Shown: positions 6,904 to 15,811, counted from the first letter of the stretch. The stretch: 64,000 bases of DNA from an uncultured Eubacteriales bacterium (GCA_934630515.1 CAKTVV010000015.1:15346-79345), one strand, 5' to 3'. Made by a program: numbers and translations. Notes: generated by a model from the letters alone, not told the origin.

Positions 6904-9438
6904 ATGGAGGAGCAGTCAACGCCCCTTGCCAAACTGATAAATGTGGACTTGGATAAGGAGATGCGCAAGCGCTTTCTGGAGTATTCCGTGTCGGTGCTGG
7001 TGGCACGGGCGCTGCCGGATGTGCGGGACGGCTTGAAGCCGGTGCATCGCCGGATCCTGTACACCATGCACGAGGATAAGCTGACCCCCGATAAGCCTTA
7101 CCGGAAATCCGCCACCACCGTGGGCGACGTGCTGGGACGGTATCATCCCCACGGCGACGCCTCGGTGTATGACGCCATGGTGCGTCTGGCGCAGGATTTC
7201 TCGCTGCGGTATCCGCTGGTGGACGGGCACGGCAACTTCGGCTCCATCGACGGTCACCCCGCCGCCGCCTACCGGTATACCGAGGCACGGCTGAGCAAGC
7301 TGAGTCTGGATATGCTGGCGGACATCGATAAGGATACGGTGGATTTCATCCCCAACTTTGATAACAACAAGGTCGAGCCCACGGTGCTGCCCTCCCGGTT
7401 CCCGAACCTGCTGGTGAACGGCTCCTCCGGAATTGCCGTCGGTATGGCGACCAACATCCCGCCCCACAATCTGCGGGAGGTGGTGGATGCCATCTGTCTG
7501 CTGATCGAAAATCCCGACGCCGAGCTGCCGGACATCATGGAGCACATCAAGGGGCCGGATTTTCCCACCGGCGGCATCATCATGGGGCGCAGCGGCATCC
7601 GTGCCGCCTACGCCACCGGCCGTGGGCGCATCACCGTGCGGGCCCGGGCGGAGATCGAGGAGAGCGGCAACCGCAATCGGATCGTGATCAGCGAGATCCC
7701 CTATATGGTGAACAAGCTGAATCTGGTGAAATCCATCATCGATCTGGTGGACGATAAGCGCATCGAGGGCATCCACGACGTGGTGGATCACTCCAGCATG
7801 GAGGGAATGCGGGTCGTCATCGATCTGAAAAAGGATGCGGTGCCGCAGGTGGTGCTGAACCAGCTGTACGCCTACACCCAGATGCAGGTGACCTTCGGTG
7901 CCATTCTGCTGGCGCTGGTGGACGGCACCCCGAAGATCCTCACCCTCAAGCAGATGCTGGAGGAATACATCAAATTCCAGATGCAGGTCATCACCCGCCG
8001 TACCCAGTTCGATCTGAACAAGGCAAAGGAACGGGCGCACATCGTAGAGGCGCTCAAGCGGGCGGTGGACTTCATCGATGAGATCATTGCTCTCATCCGG
8101 GCTTCCTCCGACCAGAACGCTGCCAAGGAAAAGCTTATGGAGCGGTTCCTGTTCGACGACATACAGGCGGACGCCATCGTGAAGATGCGCTTGGGACAGC
8201 TGTCCGGTCTGGAGCGGCAGAAGATCGAGGATGAGCTGGGTGCGCTGCAGCTGCGCATTGCCGAGCTGGAGGGGATCCTGGCAGACGAGCATAAGATCAA
8301 GGAGATCGTCAAGGACGAATGTCTCAAGATGCGGGATAAGTACGGCGACGAGCGCCGCACGGAGATTTCCATTGTCTCCGGCGAGGTGGACATCGAGGAT
8401 CTGATCCCCGAGGAGGAGAGCGTGCTGACCCTCACCGAGGCGGGCTACATCAAGCGCCAGCCGGTGGACAGCTATTCGGCGCAGCGCCGGGGCGGCCGGG
8501 GCATCAAGGGCCTCACCACCAAGGAGGAGGATGTCATCCGGCATATGTTTGTCTGCTCCAGCCACGATACGGTGATGTTCTTCACCAATCTGGGGCGGGT
8601 ATACAAGCTGCGGTGCTTCGAGGTGCCGGAGGGCAGCCGCACCGCCAAGGGGCTGAATATTGTCAACCTGCTGCCCCTCCAGCCGGAGGAGCAGGTCACG
8701 GCGATGATCCGCACCGAGGATCAGACCGAGGGGCTGAATTTGTGCATGGTGACCCGCCGGGGCATCATCAAGCGCACCCGCCTGGACGCCTACGCCAATG
8801 TGCGTAAGGGCGGCTTGATCGCCGTGGATCTGGACGAGGGCGACGAGCTGGTGAGCGTGCTGATCACCGATGGGGAGCAGCAGCTGCTGCTGGCGACCCG
8901 CAGCGGTATGGCGATCCGGTTCCGGGAGAGCGACGTGCGGCTGGTCGGGCGTACCGCCCGGGGCGTGCGGGCGATCTCGCTGGGCGAGGAGGACACCGTG
9001 GTGGGCGTGGTGCTGGTGGACGATGCCGATCGGCTGCTCACCGTCACCGAGACCGGCTACGGACGGTTGAGCCAGTTTAACGAATATCGCATCCAGTCCC
9101 GTGGCGGCAAGGGTATCATCAACTACCACACCGAGCGCTACGGCGCCGTGGTGGGGATCGCCGCCGTGGAGGAGCAGGAGGATCTGATCCTCATTTCCTC
9201 CTCCGGTATTATGATCCGTATGGCGACGGACGAGATCCGTCTGTGCAGCCGCACCTCCAAGGGCGTGCGGGTCATGCGGGTAGGCGAGGACACCCGGGTC
9301 ATCTCCATGGCGGTCACCGCCCATGAGGAGGATGCCGAGATGGCACACCCGGAGGATGACGGCACCGCCGATGAGGGCGCTGCCGACACCGAACCGGAGG
9401 AAACTGAAGCGCCTGCCGAGACCCCGGCGGACGAATAA
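6904..9438 (+). CDS. gyrA: DNA gyrase subunit A
   Basis: An 844-residue breakage-reunion subunit. The active-site tyrosine is Y125 in AAAYRYTEARL. The quinolone-determining region reads YHPHGDASVYDAM, with Ala86 at the position of E. coli Ser83. The C-terminal beta-pinwheel contains QRRGGRG, a GyrA-box that separates gyrase from ParC. The protein ends in an acidic, alanine-rich tail. ATG 6904 follows AGGTGA at a good distance; an in-frame GTG at 6895 is an alternative adding three residues. It works with GyrB and ends at a strong terminator. Confidence 0.97.
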   Translation: MEEQSTPLAKLINVDLDKEMRKRFLEYSVSVLVARALPDVRDGLKPVHRRILYTMHEDKLTPDKPYRKSATTVGDVLGRYHPHGDASVYDAMVRLAQDFSLRYPLVDGHGNFGSIDGHPAAAYRYTEARLSKLSLDMLADIDKDTVDFIPNFDNNKVEPTVLPSRFPNLLVNGSSGIAVGMATNIPPHNLREVVDAICLLIENPDAELPDIMEHIKGPDFPTGGIIMGRSGIRAAYATGRGRITVRARAEIEESGNRNRIVISEIPYMVNKLNLVKSIIDLVDDKRIEGIHDVVDHSSMEGMRVVIDLKKDAVPQVVLNQLYAYTQMQVTFGAILLALVDGTPKILTLKQMLEEYIKFQMQVITRRTQFDLNKAKERAHIVEALKRAVDFIDEIIALIRASSDQNAAKEKLMERFLFDDIQADAIVKMRLGQLSGLERQKIEDELGALQLRIAELEGILADEHKIKEIVKDECLKMRDKYGDERRTEISIVSGEVDIEDLIPEEESVLTLTEAGYIKRQPVDSYSAQRRGGRGIKGLTTKEEDVIRHMFVCSSHDTVMFFTNLGRVYKLRCFEVPEGSRTAKGLNIVNLLPLQPEEQVTAMIRTEDQTEGLNLCMVTRRGIIKRTRLDAYANVRKGGLIAVDLDEGDELVSVLITDGEQQLLLATRSGMAIRFRESDVRLVGRTARGVRAISLGEEDTVVGVVLVDDADRLLTVTETGYGRLSQFNEYRIQSRGGKGIINYHTERYGAVVGIAAVEEQEDLILISSSGIMIRMATDEIRLCSRTSKGVRVMRVGEDTRVISMAVTAHEEDAEMAHPEDDGTADEGAADTEPEETEAPAETPADE

Positions 9439-9445
9439 GCAGGAA

Positions 9446-9476
9446 AAACTCCCGACCCCGCCGGGTCGGGAGTTTT
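9446..9476 (+). terminator. Rho-independent terminator after gyrA
   Basis: A stem pairing AAACTCCCGACCC with GGGTCGGGAGTTT and a short CGCC loop, ending in TTTT, eight bases after the gyrA stop. Confidence 0.9.
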
Positions 9477-9546
9477 GTGGTGGTGTATAAAGAACCGGCG
9501 GGAGCGGCAAATTGGCTGTTGCTGCAGCATTTTCTTCGGAAAAGGC

Positions 9547-10102
9547 TCGACCGCCGGTCTTTTCGCTCTTGCCCGGCTGCCGATTCATCCGTGAAGTGGA
9601 GTAAGACCTGTCTGGTGCAGAAAACGGCATGGGGAAAGAACGGTGGCGCACGAATCGAGACTGTGTCGGTCGCTCCGCTTTTCGTCCGGCTGCTGGTCTG
9701 TCCGTGAAGTGGGAGACAGCCTGTCCGGCACAGAAAACGGCATGGGGCAAGAACGGCGGCGCACGAATCGAGACTGTGTCGGTCGCTCCGCTTTTCGTCC
9801 GGCTGCTGATTCATCCATGAACTGGGAGACAGCCCGTCCGGTGCAGAAAACGGCATGGGGCAAGAACGGCGGCGACGAACGGGGACTGTACCGATCTTTC
9901 TGCCCTCCGTTCGGCTGCTGATTCATCCATGAACTGGAGACAGCCCGTCCAGTGCAGAAAACGGCATGGGGCAAGAACGGCGGCGCACGAATCGAGATTT
10001 TGCCGGTCGCTCCGCCCTCCGTTCGGCTGCTGATTCATCCATGAACTGGGAGACAGCCTGTCCGGCGCAGAAAACAGCATAGGGCAGACCGGCGGTGAAT
10101 GG
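9547..10102. repeat. Tandem array of 112-113 bp units
   Basis: Four full units occupy 9591-9703, 9704-9816, 9817-9928 and 9929-10040. A partial 3' half precedes them (9547-9590) and a partial 5' half follows (10041-10102). Each unit starts (G/A)TGAA(G/C)TGG, contains CAGAAAACGGCATGGGGCAA, and ends GGCTGCTGATTCATCC. Units are nearly identical with scattered substitutions. Open frames through the array exist on both strands but shift between copies because two units are one base shorter, so I do not call a protein. There are no unique spacers, so it is not CRISPR. It lies about 9 kb from oriC in the gyrA-mnmG gap. Confidence 0.9.
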
Positions 10103-10340
10103 ATCGGGAACCGTGAAATCGGGAGCAGGAAAACCGAAAATGGCGGCGGGGGCGGTTTTTTCCTTTGGCGGCGGTCTCTGCTTACGCATGAGGATGCCGG
10201 GTCGGAGGTTACGGCGGCATCGTCCTCGTCCAAGTATAACATCTGCTCTCGCATGAGGGCGGCCGGTCGGATTGGCGGGCAAAAGCACCGGGCGGCTGCC
10301 ATGAGCCGGGATAGCACAGACCTGTCCGTGTGGGCGCCGG
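10103..10340. other. Stretch without recognisable gene
   Basis: Between the tandem array and a possible small gene I see no convincing open frame, RNA or repeat. G-rich and C-rich short tracts occur near 10140-10170. Confidence 0.5.
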
Positions 10341-10418
10341 TCAGCTGCGGATCGCCAGCAGCCATAATATTGCGATCGCTACACCGCACCAGAACCATAG
10401 CCGCACCTTTTTGTCCAT
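10341..10418 (-). CDS. Possible 25-residue single-helix membrane peptide
   Basis: On the minus strand an ATG at 10418 is preceded by GGAGGG seven bases away and opens a 25-codon frame. The product begins MDKKVRLWFWCGVAIAI and ends WLLAIRS: positively charged, then an uninterrupted hydrophobic helix, then Arg-Ser. A good ribosome binding site and a membrane-peptide composition favour a real small gene. The length gives weak statistical support and I do not recognise a family. Small regulators and type I toxins can look like this, but no antisense RNA is evident. Confidence 0.35.
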   Translation of the reverse strand: MDKKVRLWFWCGVAIAILWLLAIRS

Positions 10419-10510
10419 TGCGTTGCCCTCCGCCCATACCGAATTTTACAGTTGGTAATATCTACGCAAAACAAAGCGCTTTTATTCAGTGCCGAAATTT
10501 CTTCCGCCGA

Positions 10511-10662
10511 TTTTCCACCGCAGATTTTGTCTTAATGCCCGTTATGACGGGCTTTCTCCGGGGTTACGGTGGAAAACTCGGTGGAAACTGTGAAACTTTC
10601 CCCTCTACTCTGGGGATAATTCCGGGTTTTCCCCGGAAATGGAGGAATATTCCAGTGGAAAA
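10511..10662. promoter_or_regulatory. DnaA-box-like cluster upstream of mnmG
   Basis: Several one-mismatch relatives of the local DnaA box TTTTCCACA lie in about 150 bp. They are TTTTCCACC at 10511-10519, GGTGGAAAA at 10568-10576, GGTGGAAAC at 10580-10588, TGGGGATAA at 10611-10619 (complement TTATCCCCA) and AGTGGAAAA at 10654-10662. The stretch GGGGATAA followed by CCGGGTTTTCC also resembles oriC around 846-866. DnaA binding is inferred; the sites could instead belong to the mnmG promoter region. Confidence 0.4.
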
Positions 10663-10745
10663 GTTGAAAACTCAGTGAAAAATCAAAAACAGGAAGTATA
10701 TATAAAAAATGGTAAAATTTAGCAGTGACTAAGAAGGGACGACCT

Positions 10746-12638
10746 ATGGAATTTGTGGAGACGGAATATCAGGTAGCGGTCATCGGCGCCGGTCACGCCG
10801 GCATCGAGGCGGCGCTGGCTGCGGCTCGGCTGGGGTGCAGGACGGCGCTGTTCACCATCAATCTGGATTGGGTGGGGAATATGCCCTGCAATCCCTCCAT
10901 CGGCGGCACGGCAAAGGGACATCTGGTGCGGGAGATCGATGCGCTGGGCGGCGAGATGGGCAAAGCCGCCGATCGGAATATGCTCCAGAGCCGGATGCTC
11001 AACCGGGGGAAGGGTCCGGCGGTCCATTCCCTGCGGGCGCAGATCGACCGGCGGGCGTATGCGGCGGATATGAAGCATACGCTGGAGCAGACCGAGAACC
11101 TGGAGCTGCGGCAGGGGGAGATCGTCCGGCTGGAGCGGCTGGAGGACGGGCGCTTCCGGCTCACCACCCGGCTGGAGGTGCAATATCTGGCGCAGGCGGT
11201 GGTGCTGGCGACCGGTACCTTTCTGCGGGGCAAGGTCTATGTGGGAGATGTGTCCTACGACAGCGGACCCGACGGAATGTTTCCTGCCACGGCGCTGTCC
11301 GCCTCGCTGGAGCAGCTGGGGCTGCGGCTGCGGCGCTTTAAGACCGGCACCCCCTCCCGGGTGCTGCGCCGCAGCATCGACTTCACCCATCTGGAGCGGC
11401 AGGACGGGGAGGAGCCGGTGACGCCCTTCTCCTTTGAAACGGATACGCCGCTCCATAACACCCTGCCCTGCCACATCACCTGGACCTCCGCCGCAACCAA
11501 GCGGGTGATTTTAGACAATCTCCATCGCTCGCCGCTGTACGGCGGCAAGATCGAGGGGGTCGGTCCCCGGTATTGTCCCAGCATCGAGGATAAGATCGTG
11601 CGATTTGCGGACAAGGAGCGCCATCAGGTATTCATCGAGCCCTGCGGCAAAAACACCGAGGAGATGTACCTGCAGGGGCTGAGCTCCAGTCTGCCGGTGG
11701 ATGTACAGCTGGCGTTTTTGCACACCATTCCCGGCTTGGAGCAGGTGCAGGTCATGCGCCCCGCCTATGCCATCGAATACGACTGCGTGGATCCGCTGCA
11801 GCTGGGCATGACGCTGGAATTTCTGGACGTGCCGGGTCTGTACGGTGCGGGACAGTTCAACGGCAGCTCCGGCTATGAGGAGGCGGCAGCCCAAGGGCTG
11901 GTGGCGGGCATCAACGCCGCCCTGAAGCTGAAAGGGGAGGAGCCGCTGATCCTCGACCGGGCGTCCAGCTATATCGGCACGCTGGTGGACGATCTGGTGA
12001 CCAAGGGCTGCACCGACCCCTATCGGATGATGACCAGCCGCAGTGAATACCGGCTGGTGCTGCGGCAGGACAACGCCGATGTACGGCTGACCCCCTTGGG
12101 GCGGCGTGTGGGGCTGGTGGACGATACCCGCTGGGCGCATTTCACCGCCCGCCAGACCGTAAAGGAAACGGAGCGCCGCCGCCTGCACGATACCATCTTA
12201 CCTCCCTCGGAGGCGCTGAATGCGCTGCTGACCGCCTGCGGCACCACCCCCGTCACCACCGGGGTGCGGCTGGAGGAGCTGCTGCGCCGTCCCCAACTGG
12301 GGTACGCAGCATTGACGCCGGTGGATGTGGAACGGCCGGAATTGGAGCCGCTGGTGATGGAGCAGATCGAGGTGGAGCTGAAATACGAGGGCTATATCCG
12401 CCGGGAGCAGCGGGAGATCGACGAAATGCGGCGGCTGGAGAACCGGCTGCTGCCCCCGGACGCCCCCTATGCCGCCATCCACGGGCTGCGCAAGGAGGCG
12501 CAGGAGAAGCTGGCACGGGTGCGCCCCCGCAGCATCGGGCAGGCGTCCCGTATCAGCGGGGTCAGCCCGGCGGATGTGTCTGTGCTGATCGTATGGAGCG
12601 CTGCGCAGACCCGGGGCGGCTCAGGGGAGTGCAAATGA
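10746..12638 (+). CDS. mnmG: tRNA uridine-5-carboxymethylaminomethyl modification enzyme MnmG (GidA)
   Basis: A 630-residue FAD enzyme. The dinucleotide-binding loop GAGHAGIEAA is at residues 14-23 and CNPSIGG at 48-54. Later conserved blocks are FIEPCGKNTEEMYLQGLSSSLP and GQFNGSSGYEEAAAQG. With MnmE it modifies the wobble uridine of several tRNAs. ATG 10746 is chosen because AGAAGGGA precedes it at six bases; the upstream GTG at 10725 has no such site. mnmE, the usual upstream neighbour, is absent; a tandem repeat and noncoding DNA lie upstream instead. rsmG follows. Confidence 0.96.
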   Translation: MEFVETEYQVAVIGAGHAGIEAALAAARLGCRTALFTINLDWVGNMPCNPSIGGTAKGHLVREIDALGGEMGKAADRNMLQSRMLNRGKGPAVHSLRAQIDRRAYAADMKHTLEQTENLELRQGEIVRLERLEDGRFRLTTRLEVQYLAQAVVLATGTFLRGKVYVGDVSYDSGPDGMFPATALSASLEQLGLRLRRFKTGTPSRVLRRSIDFTHLERQDGEEPVTPFSFETDTPLHNTLPCHITWTSAATKRVILDNLHRSPLYGGKIEGVGPRYCPSIEDKIVRFADKERHQVFIEPCGKNTEEMYLQGLSSSLPVDVQLAFLHTIPGLEQVQVMRPAYAIEYDCVDPLQLGMTLEFLDVPGLYGAGQFNGSSGYEEAAAQGLVAGINAALKLKGEEPLILDRASSYIGTLVDDLVTKGCTDPYRMMTSRSEYRLVLRQDNADVRLTPLGRRVGLVDDTRWAHFTARQTVKETERRRLHDTILPPSEALNALLTACGTTPVTTGVRLEELLRRPQLGYAALTPVDVERPELEPLVMEQIEVELKYEGYIRREQREIDEMRRLENRLLPPDAPYAAIHGLRKEAQEKLARVRPRSIGQASRISGVSPADVSVLIVWSAAQTRGGSGECK

Positions 12639-12690
12639 ATGGCTGCGCCCGGCGCTTGCCCCTATACCGTAAGAAAGGAACAGAAACCGC

Positions 12691-13413
12691 ATGATCGACC
12701 GAGAATTATTGACCCGGCTGGCTGCCGGATTTTCCGTAGAGGTGTCGCCGGAGCTGGCGGAGCGGCTGGATATATACGCCCGCCTGCTGGTGGAGTGGAA
12801 TGAGAAAATGAACCTCACCGCCATCACCGATCCGGTGGGGATCACCGTCAAGCACTTTGCGGACAGTCTGGCGGCGGCACCCCTGCTGCCGGCGGGTGAA
12901 TTCACCCTCATCGACGTGGGCACCGGCGCTGGATTTCCCGGGGTGCCGCTGGCGCTGCTGCGCTCCGACTGTCGGCTAACGCTGCTGGACAGCCTGAATA
13001 AGCGGCTGGTGTTTTTGGAAGCCGTGTGCGCTGCGCTGGGGCTGGACGCCCGCCGGGTACACGCCCGTGCCGAGGAGGGCGGAAGAAACCCGGCACTGCG
13101 GGAGCAGTTTGACGTTGCCACCGCCCGGGCGGTGGCGGCGCTGCCGGCGCTGTGCGAATATTGCCTGCCCTTTGTGAAGGTGGGCGGGCGGTTCATCGCC
13201 CTCAAGGGACGGGACGGCGCTCAGGAGAGCGCTGCAGCTGCCCATGCCATCCGGCTGCTGGGCGGCACGGCGGGGGCACCGCTGGCGGTGACGCTGCCCG
13301 GCGCCGCTGGAGAGGAGCCAATGGAGCGGCTGCTGCTGCCCATCGACAAAACCGCCCATACCCCGACAGCCTATCCCCGGCAGGGGACGAAAATTACGAA
13401 AAAGCCCTTGTAA
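12691..13413 (+). CDS. rsmG: 16S rRNA (guanine527-N7)-methyltransferase RsmG (GidB)
   Basis: A 240-residue class I methyltransferase. The SAM-binding loop is DVGTGAGFPGVPLALL near residue 72, preceded by the conserved WNEKMNLTAI. It methylates G527 of 16S rRNA; loss of the enzyme in other bacteria gives low-level streptomycin resistance. AAGAAAGGAACAG lies just upstream of the ATG. The mnmG-rsmG-noc order matches the B. subtilis operon. Confidence 0.95.
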   Translation: MIDRELLTRLAAGFSVEVSPELAERLDIYARLLVEWNEKMNLTAITDPVGITVKHFADSLAAAPLLPAGEFTLIDVGTGAGFPGVPLALLRSDCRLTLLDSLNKRLVFLEAVCAALGLDARRVHARAEEGGRNPALREQFDVATARAVAALPALCEYCLPFVKVGGRFIALKGRDGAQESAAAAHAIRLLGGTAGAPLAVTLPGAAGEEPMERLLLPIDKTAHTPTAYPRQGTKITKKPL

Positions 13414-13525
13414 TTTCCCGAAAAAATTATTTCCCGACAACCGAATGTGACAGCCTTTTCTCCGCCCGGTGTGGTATGGTGAGGATGCAAGCAGGCATCC
13501 GCCGGGGGAGAGAGGGCTGTTTCAA

Positions 13526-13541
13526 TGTTTCACGTGAAACA
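13526..13541. promoter_or_regulatory. parS: parS centromere site 1
   Basis: A perfect match to the 16-bp ParB site TGTTTCACGTGAAACA, extended by one or two symmetric A/T pairs. It lies 40 bp before the noc-like gene and about 12.7 kb from oriC. Confidence 0.97.
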
Positions 13542-13581
13542 TTTCCCGGCGGCGCCACAAAAAGGAAAGGGGAAATAACCT

Positions 13582-14409
13582 ATGCGAGACCGGAAAACCA
13601 AGCGACCCTATGAATGTCGGGGGCAGGTCTGGATGATCCCCACGGCGGACATCCGTCCCAACCCCAGTCAGCCCCGGCGGGAGTTTCCGCTGGAGGGGCT
13701 GGTGGAGCTGGCGCAAAGCATCAGCGAAAACGGTGTGCTGCAGCCGCTGACGGTGACCATGGAGCCGGAGGGACCGGTGCTGATCGCCGGGGAGCGACGG
13801 CTGCGGGCTGCCCGGATCGCCGGGCTGAGTCAGGTGCCCTGCGTGGAGTTGTCGGTCTCCGACCGGCAGCGCAGCGTGCTGGCGCTGGTGGAAAATCTCC
13901 AGCGGGAGAACATGAACTGCTTTGAGGTGGCGGAGGGAATCCAGCGGCTCATCCGGGACTATGAGCTGACCCAGAGCGAGGCGGCGCAGCAGCTGGGTTA
14001 TTCCCAGTCGGCGGTCGCCAACAAGCTGCGGCTGCTGCGGCTGCCGGAGGAGGAGCGCCGCCGTATGACGGCAGCGGGGCTGTCGGAGCGCCATGCCCGG
14101 GCGCTGCTGCGTATCGAGGACGATGCCCTGCGGGGGCAGGCGTTGGAGCGGATGATCGCAGAGCATATGACTGTTGCCCGCAGCGAGCGGCTGGTGGATG
14201 AGCTGCTGGCGGGGCGGGTACGCCGCCGCCCGGCGCAGCCGCTGGTGAAGGATGTGCGGGTATTCTTCAACACCGTCAACCATGCGCTGGATATCATGCG
14301 CCGGGGCGGGATCTCCGCTTCGTCCCAGCAGCGGGAGGAGGCGGACTTCATCGAATATGTGGTGCGGATCCCCAAGCTGGGGGCTCGCCGTCCCGCTGCC
14401 ATCCGGTAG
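13582..14409 (+). CDS. noc: ParB/Noc family CTP-dependent DNA-binding protein, probable nucleoid occlusion protein
   Basis: A 275-residue ParB-family protein. The N-terminal domain has IRPNPSQPRREF and the CTP-binding motif GERRLRAARIAG (about residues 72-83), then ENLQRENMNCFE. The central helix-turn-helix is TQSEAAQQLGYSQSAVANKLRLLRL. A second ParB lies 13 kb away next to parA, so this copy, located after rsmG as in B. subtilis, is most likely Noc. A parS lies in its leader; no clear Noc site (ATTTCCCGGGAAAT) was found, so it could be a second ParB that binds parS. The assignment rests on synteny more than sequence. Confidence 0.8.
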   Translation: MRDRKTKRPYECRGQVWMIPTADIRPNPSQPRREFPLEGLVELAQSISENGVLQPLTVTMEPEGPVLIAGERRLRAARIAGLSQVPCVELSVSDRQRSVLALVENLQRENMNCFEVAEGIQRLIRDYELTQSEAAQQLGYSQSAVANKLRLLRLPEEERRRMTAAGLSERHARALLRIEDDALRGQALERMIAEHMTVARSERLVDELLAGRVRRRPAQPLVKDVRVFFNTVNHALDIMRRGGISASSQQREEADFIEYVVRIPKLGARRPAAIR

Positions 14410-14507
14410 CCGTCCGCCGGTGCCGATCGCCTATGCTGCAGACCGAAACCGGCGCCGGACAGCCGGATGCGGCGGTGCCGTCGCAAATGCGCCCCAGAAT
14501 AAGCAGA

Positions 14508-14547
14508 GACCCCCGTGGGAGAAGCCTGTACCTCTCCGACGGGGGTC
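14508..14547. terminator. Bidirectional hairpin terminator
   Basis: GACCCCCGT and GGAGA pair with TCTCC and ACGGGGGTC. It lies between the convergent noc-like gene and the lipoprotein gene and could serve both. Confidence 0.75.
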
Positions 14548-14577
14548 ATTCTTATATGCCCGGGGTCATTTTCACGG

Positions 14578-15648
14578 TCAGTTGATCACGGTGCTGCTTT
14601 TCAGGTGGCTGCCCACCAGACATACGAAGGTCTTGCCGGCAGCGACGGTCAGCGGGGTGGAGCCGTCGCTCTCGTAGAACTGCAGCCCGCCGGTGGTGCA
14701 GGTATAGCGGATGTCCCGGGCGGTGCCGCCGGTGGCAAGTGTACCGCTGCCGCTTTCCATGGAAAAATTGTAGCGGGTGGTCTGCTTGTCGTTTTGTTTG
14801 TCGTAGGTGTAGGTTTCATCCACCGTCCGGGGGGCGTACAGCACGATCACGTTGGCGGTCTCGATGGTGCCGCCGGTGGCGGTGACGTGGACGGGGGTAT
14901 CCAGCGAGTTGCGGTGCTTTTGATACACGCCCCGGGCGCCGTCATAGGTGAACGCCATATGATAGGACTCGGAGATGCGCACATTCACCGTGTTGGCGAC
15001 GGCGGAGCCGGTCTTAGTGCCGAACTGATAGGGCGATTTATAGGAGGAGGTGACCGCAATCTTCTGCTTTGCGATCTTCTCTGTCACCTTTTCCTTTGTG
15101 TATGCCGACCGGTTCCAGGAATAGTTTTTGCTGGCCTTCAGCACCGGGTGAATGACATAGGTGTTGGTCAATTCGGTGACGCCCAGCGCCTTGATGGCAT
15201 CCAGTCCGGAGGGGGAGCCGCCGATGTGGCAGTAGATCGCATCCAGCGCCTTGGCAATCTTTACGAAATGGGGCCGGGCGGAGCGCACCGGGCCGATGGC
15301 CTCGGGAATGCGGTCCACGCTGGCGTAGACCGCCAGGATCCGGGGGATGCCGCCCTCGGTCTCCGCCTCGAAGAAGAAGTCGGCGGATTCCAGCCCGATC
15401 TGGGTGAGGGTGGAGGTCTCGTCGGTGACCACGAATCCGATGGGGCGGTCGTTGTCGGTCGTCATATCCTCGACGCCGGTGAGCCGGTTCAGCCCCAGTT
15501 TGGGGGCGGTGGTGGTTGTGGTGGTGGGCGCCGTGGGGGCAGGGGCGGAGGAGTCGGCGGCGGGCGTCTTTTGGCAGCCGCCCAGCGCCGCCAGCAGCAC
15601 CAGCGCCGTGCCGGCTGCCGTCAGTCGCCGCAGCAGGGAATGGGTCAT
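14578..15648 (-). CDS. DUF3048 (YerB-like) lipoprotein
   Basis: A 356-residue exported protein. It opens with a basic n-region, a hydrophobic stretch and the lipobox LAALGGC (Cys at about 25), then a Thr/Pro/Ala-rich linker. The DUF3048 core has NDRPIGFVV, the acidic FFFEAETEGGIPRILAVY, and GPVRSARPHFVKIA, followed by the second domain ending FVCLVGSHLKSS. This family (B. subtilis YerB) is found on the cell surface; its biochemical role is not known. A good ribosome binding site (AGAAGGAAGG) and a sigma-A promoter precede it. Confidence 0.88.
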   Translation of the reverse strand: MTHSLLRRLTAAGTALVLLAALGGCQKTPAADSSAPAPTAPTTTTTTAPKLGLNRLTGVEDMTTDNDRPIGFVVTDETSTLTQIGLESADFFFEAETEGGIPRILAVYASVDRIPEAIGPVRSARPHFVKIAKALDAIYCHIGGSPSGLDAIKALGVTELTNTYVIHPVLKASKNYSWNRSAYTKEKVTEKIAKQKIAVTSSYKSPYQFGTKTGSAVANTVNVRISESYHMAFTYDGARGVYQKHRNSLDTPVHVTATGGTIETANVIVLYAPRTVDETYTYDKQNDKQTTRYNFSMESGSGTLATGGTARDIRYTCTTGGLQFYESDGSTPLTVAAGKTFVCLVGSHLKSSTVIN

Positions 15649-15681
15649 GGGAAAAATCCTTCCTTCTGTGATTTTTTCTTA

Positions 15682-15710
15682 ATTATAGCACGCCGCCGGG
15701 CGGTCTGCAA
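15682..15710 (-). promoter_or_regulatory. Promoter of the DUF3048 lipoprotein gene
   Basis: Read on the minus strand: TTGCAG, 17 bases, TATAAT. Confidence 0.8.
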
Positions 15711-15811
15711 GAAAAACGGCAAATCTGGACGAATTATGGACGGTTTTGTTGTCTTTCGGCGGTGCACCGGGTAGAAACGCCGGCGCAAACGGGCTTTTTT
15801 GCCCCAAGCCC

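Noticed and set aside
6916..9750. A very long minus-strand open frame (944 codons) opposite gyrA
   Set aside because: It is antisense to clear gyrA codons and its His/Gln/Leu-rich translation has no family likeness; G/C-rich codon bias creates such shadows throughout the window.
9547..10102. Tandem array considered as a CRISPR locus
   Set aside because: Units abut with no unique spacers, are over 110 bp long, and no cas genes are nearby.
9314..10437. Minus-strand frames in the tandem array encoding repeated AVFCTGRAVS-type peptides
   Set aside because: Frames shift between units because unit lengths differ, starts lack ribosome sites, and the peptide pattern only mirrors the DNA repeat.
13413..13436. 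Two ATTTCCCG half-sites before the noc-like gene as Noc-binding sites
   Set aside because: Neither forms the palindrome ATTTCCCGGGAAAT; two 8-mers are weak evidence.
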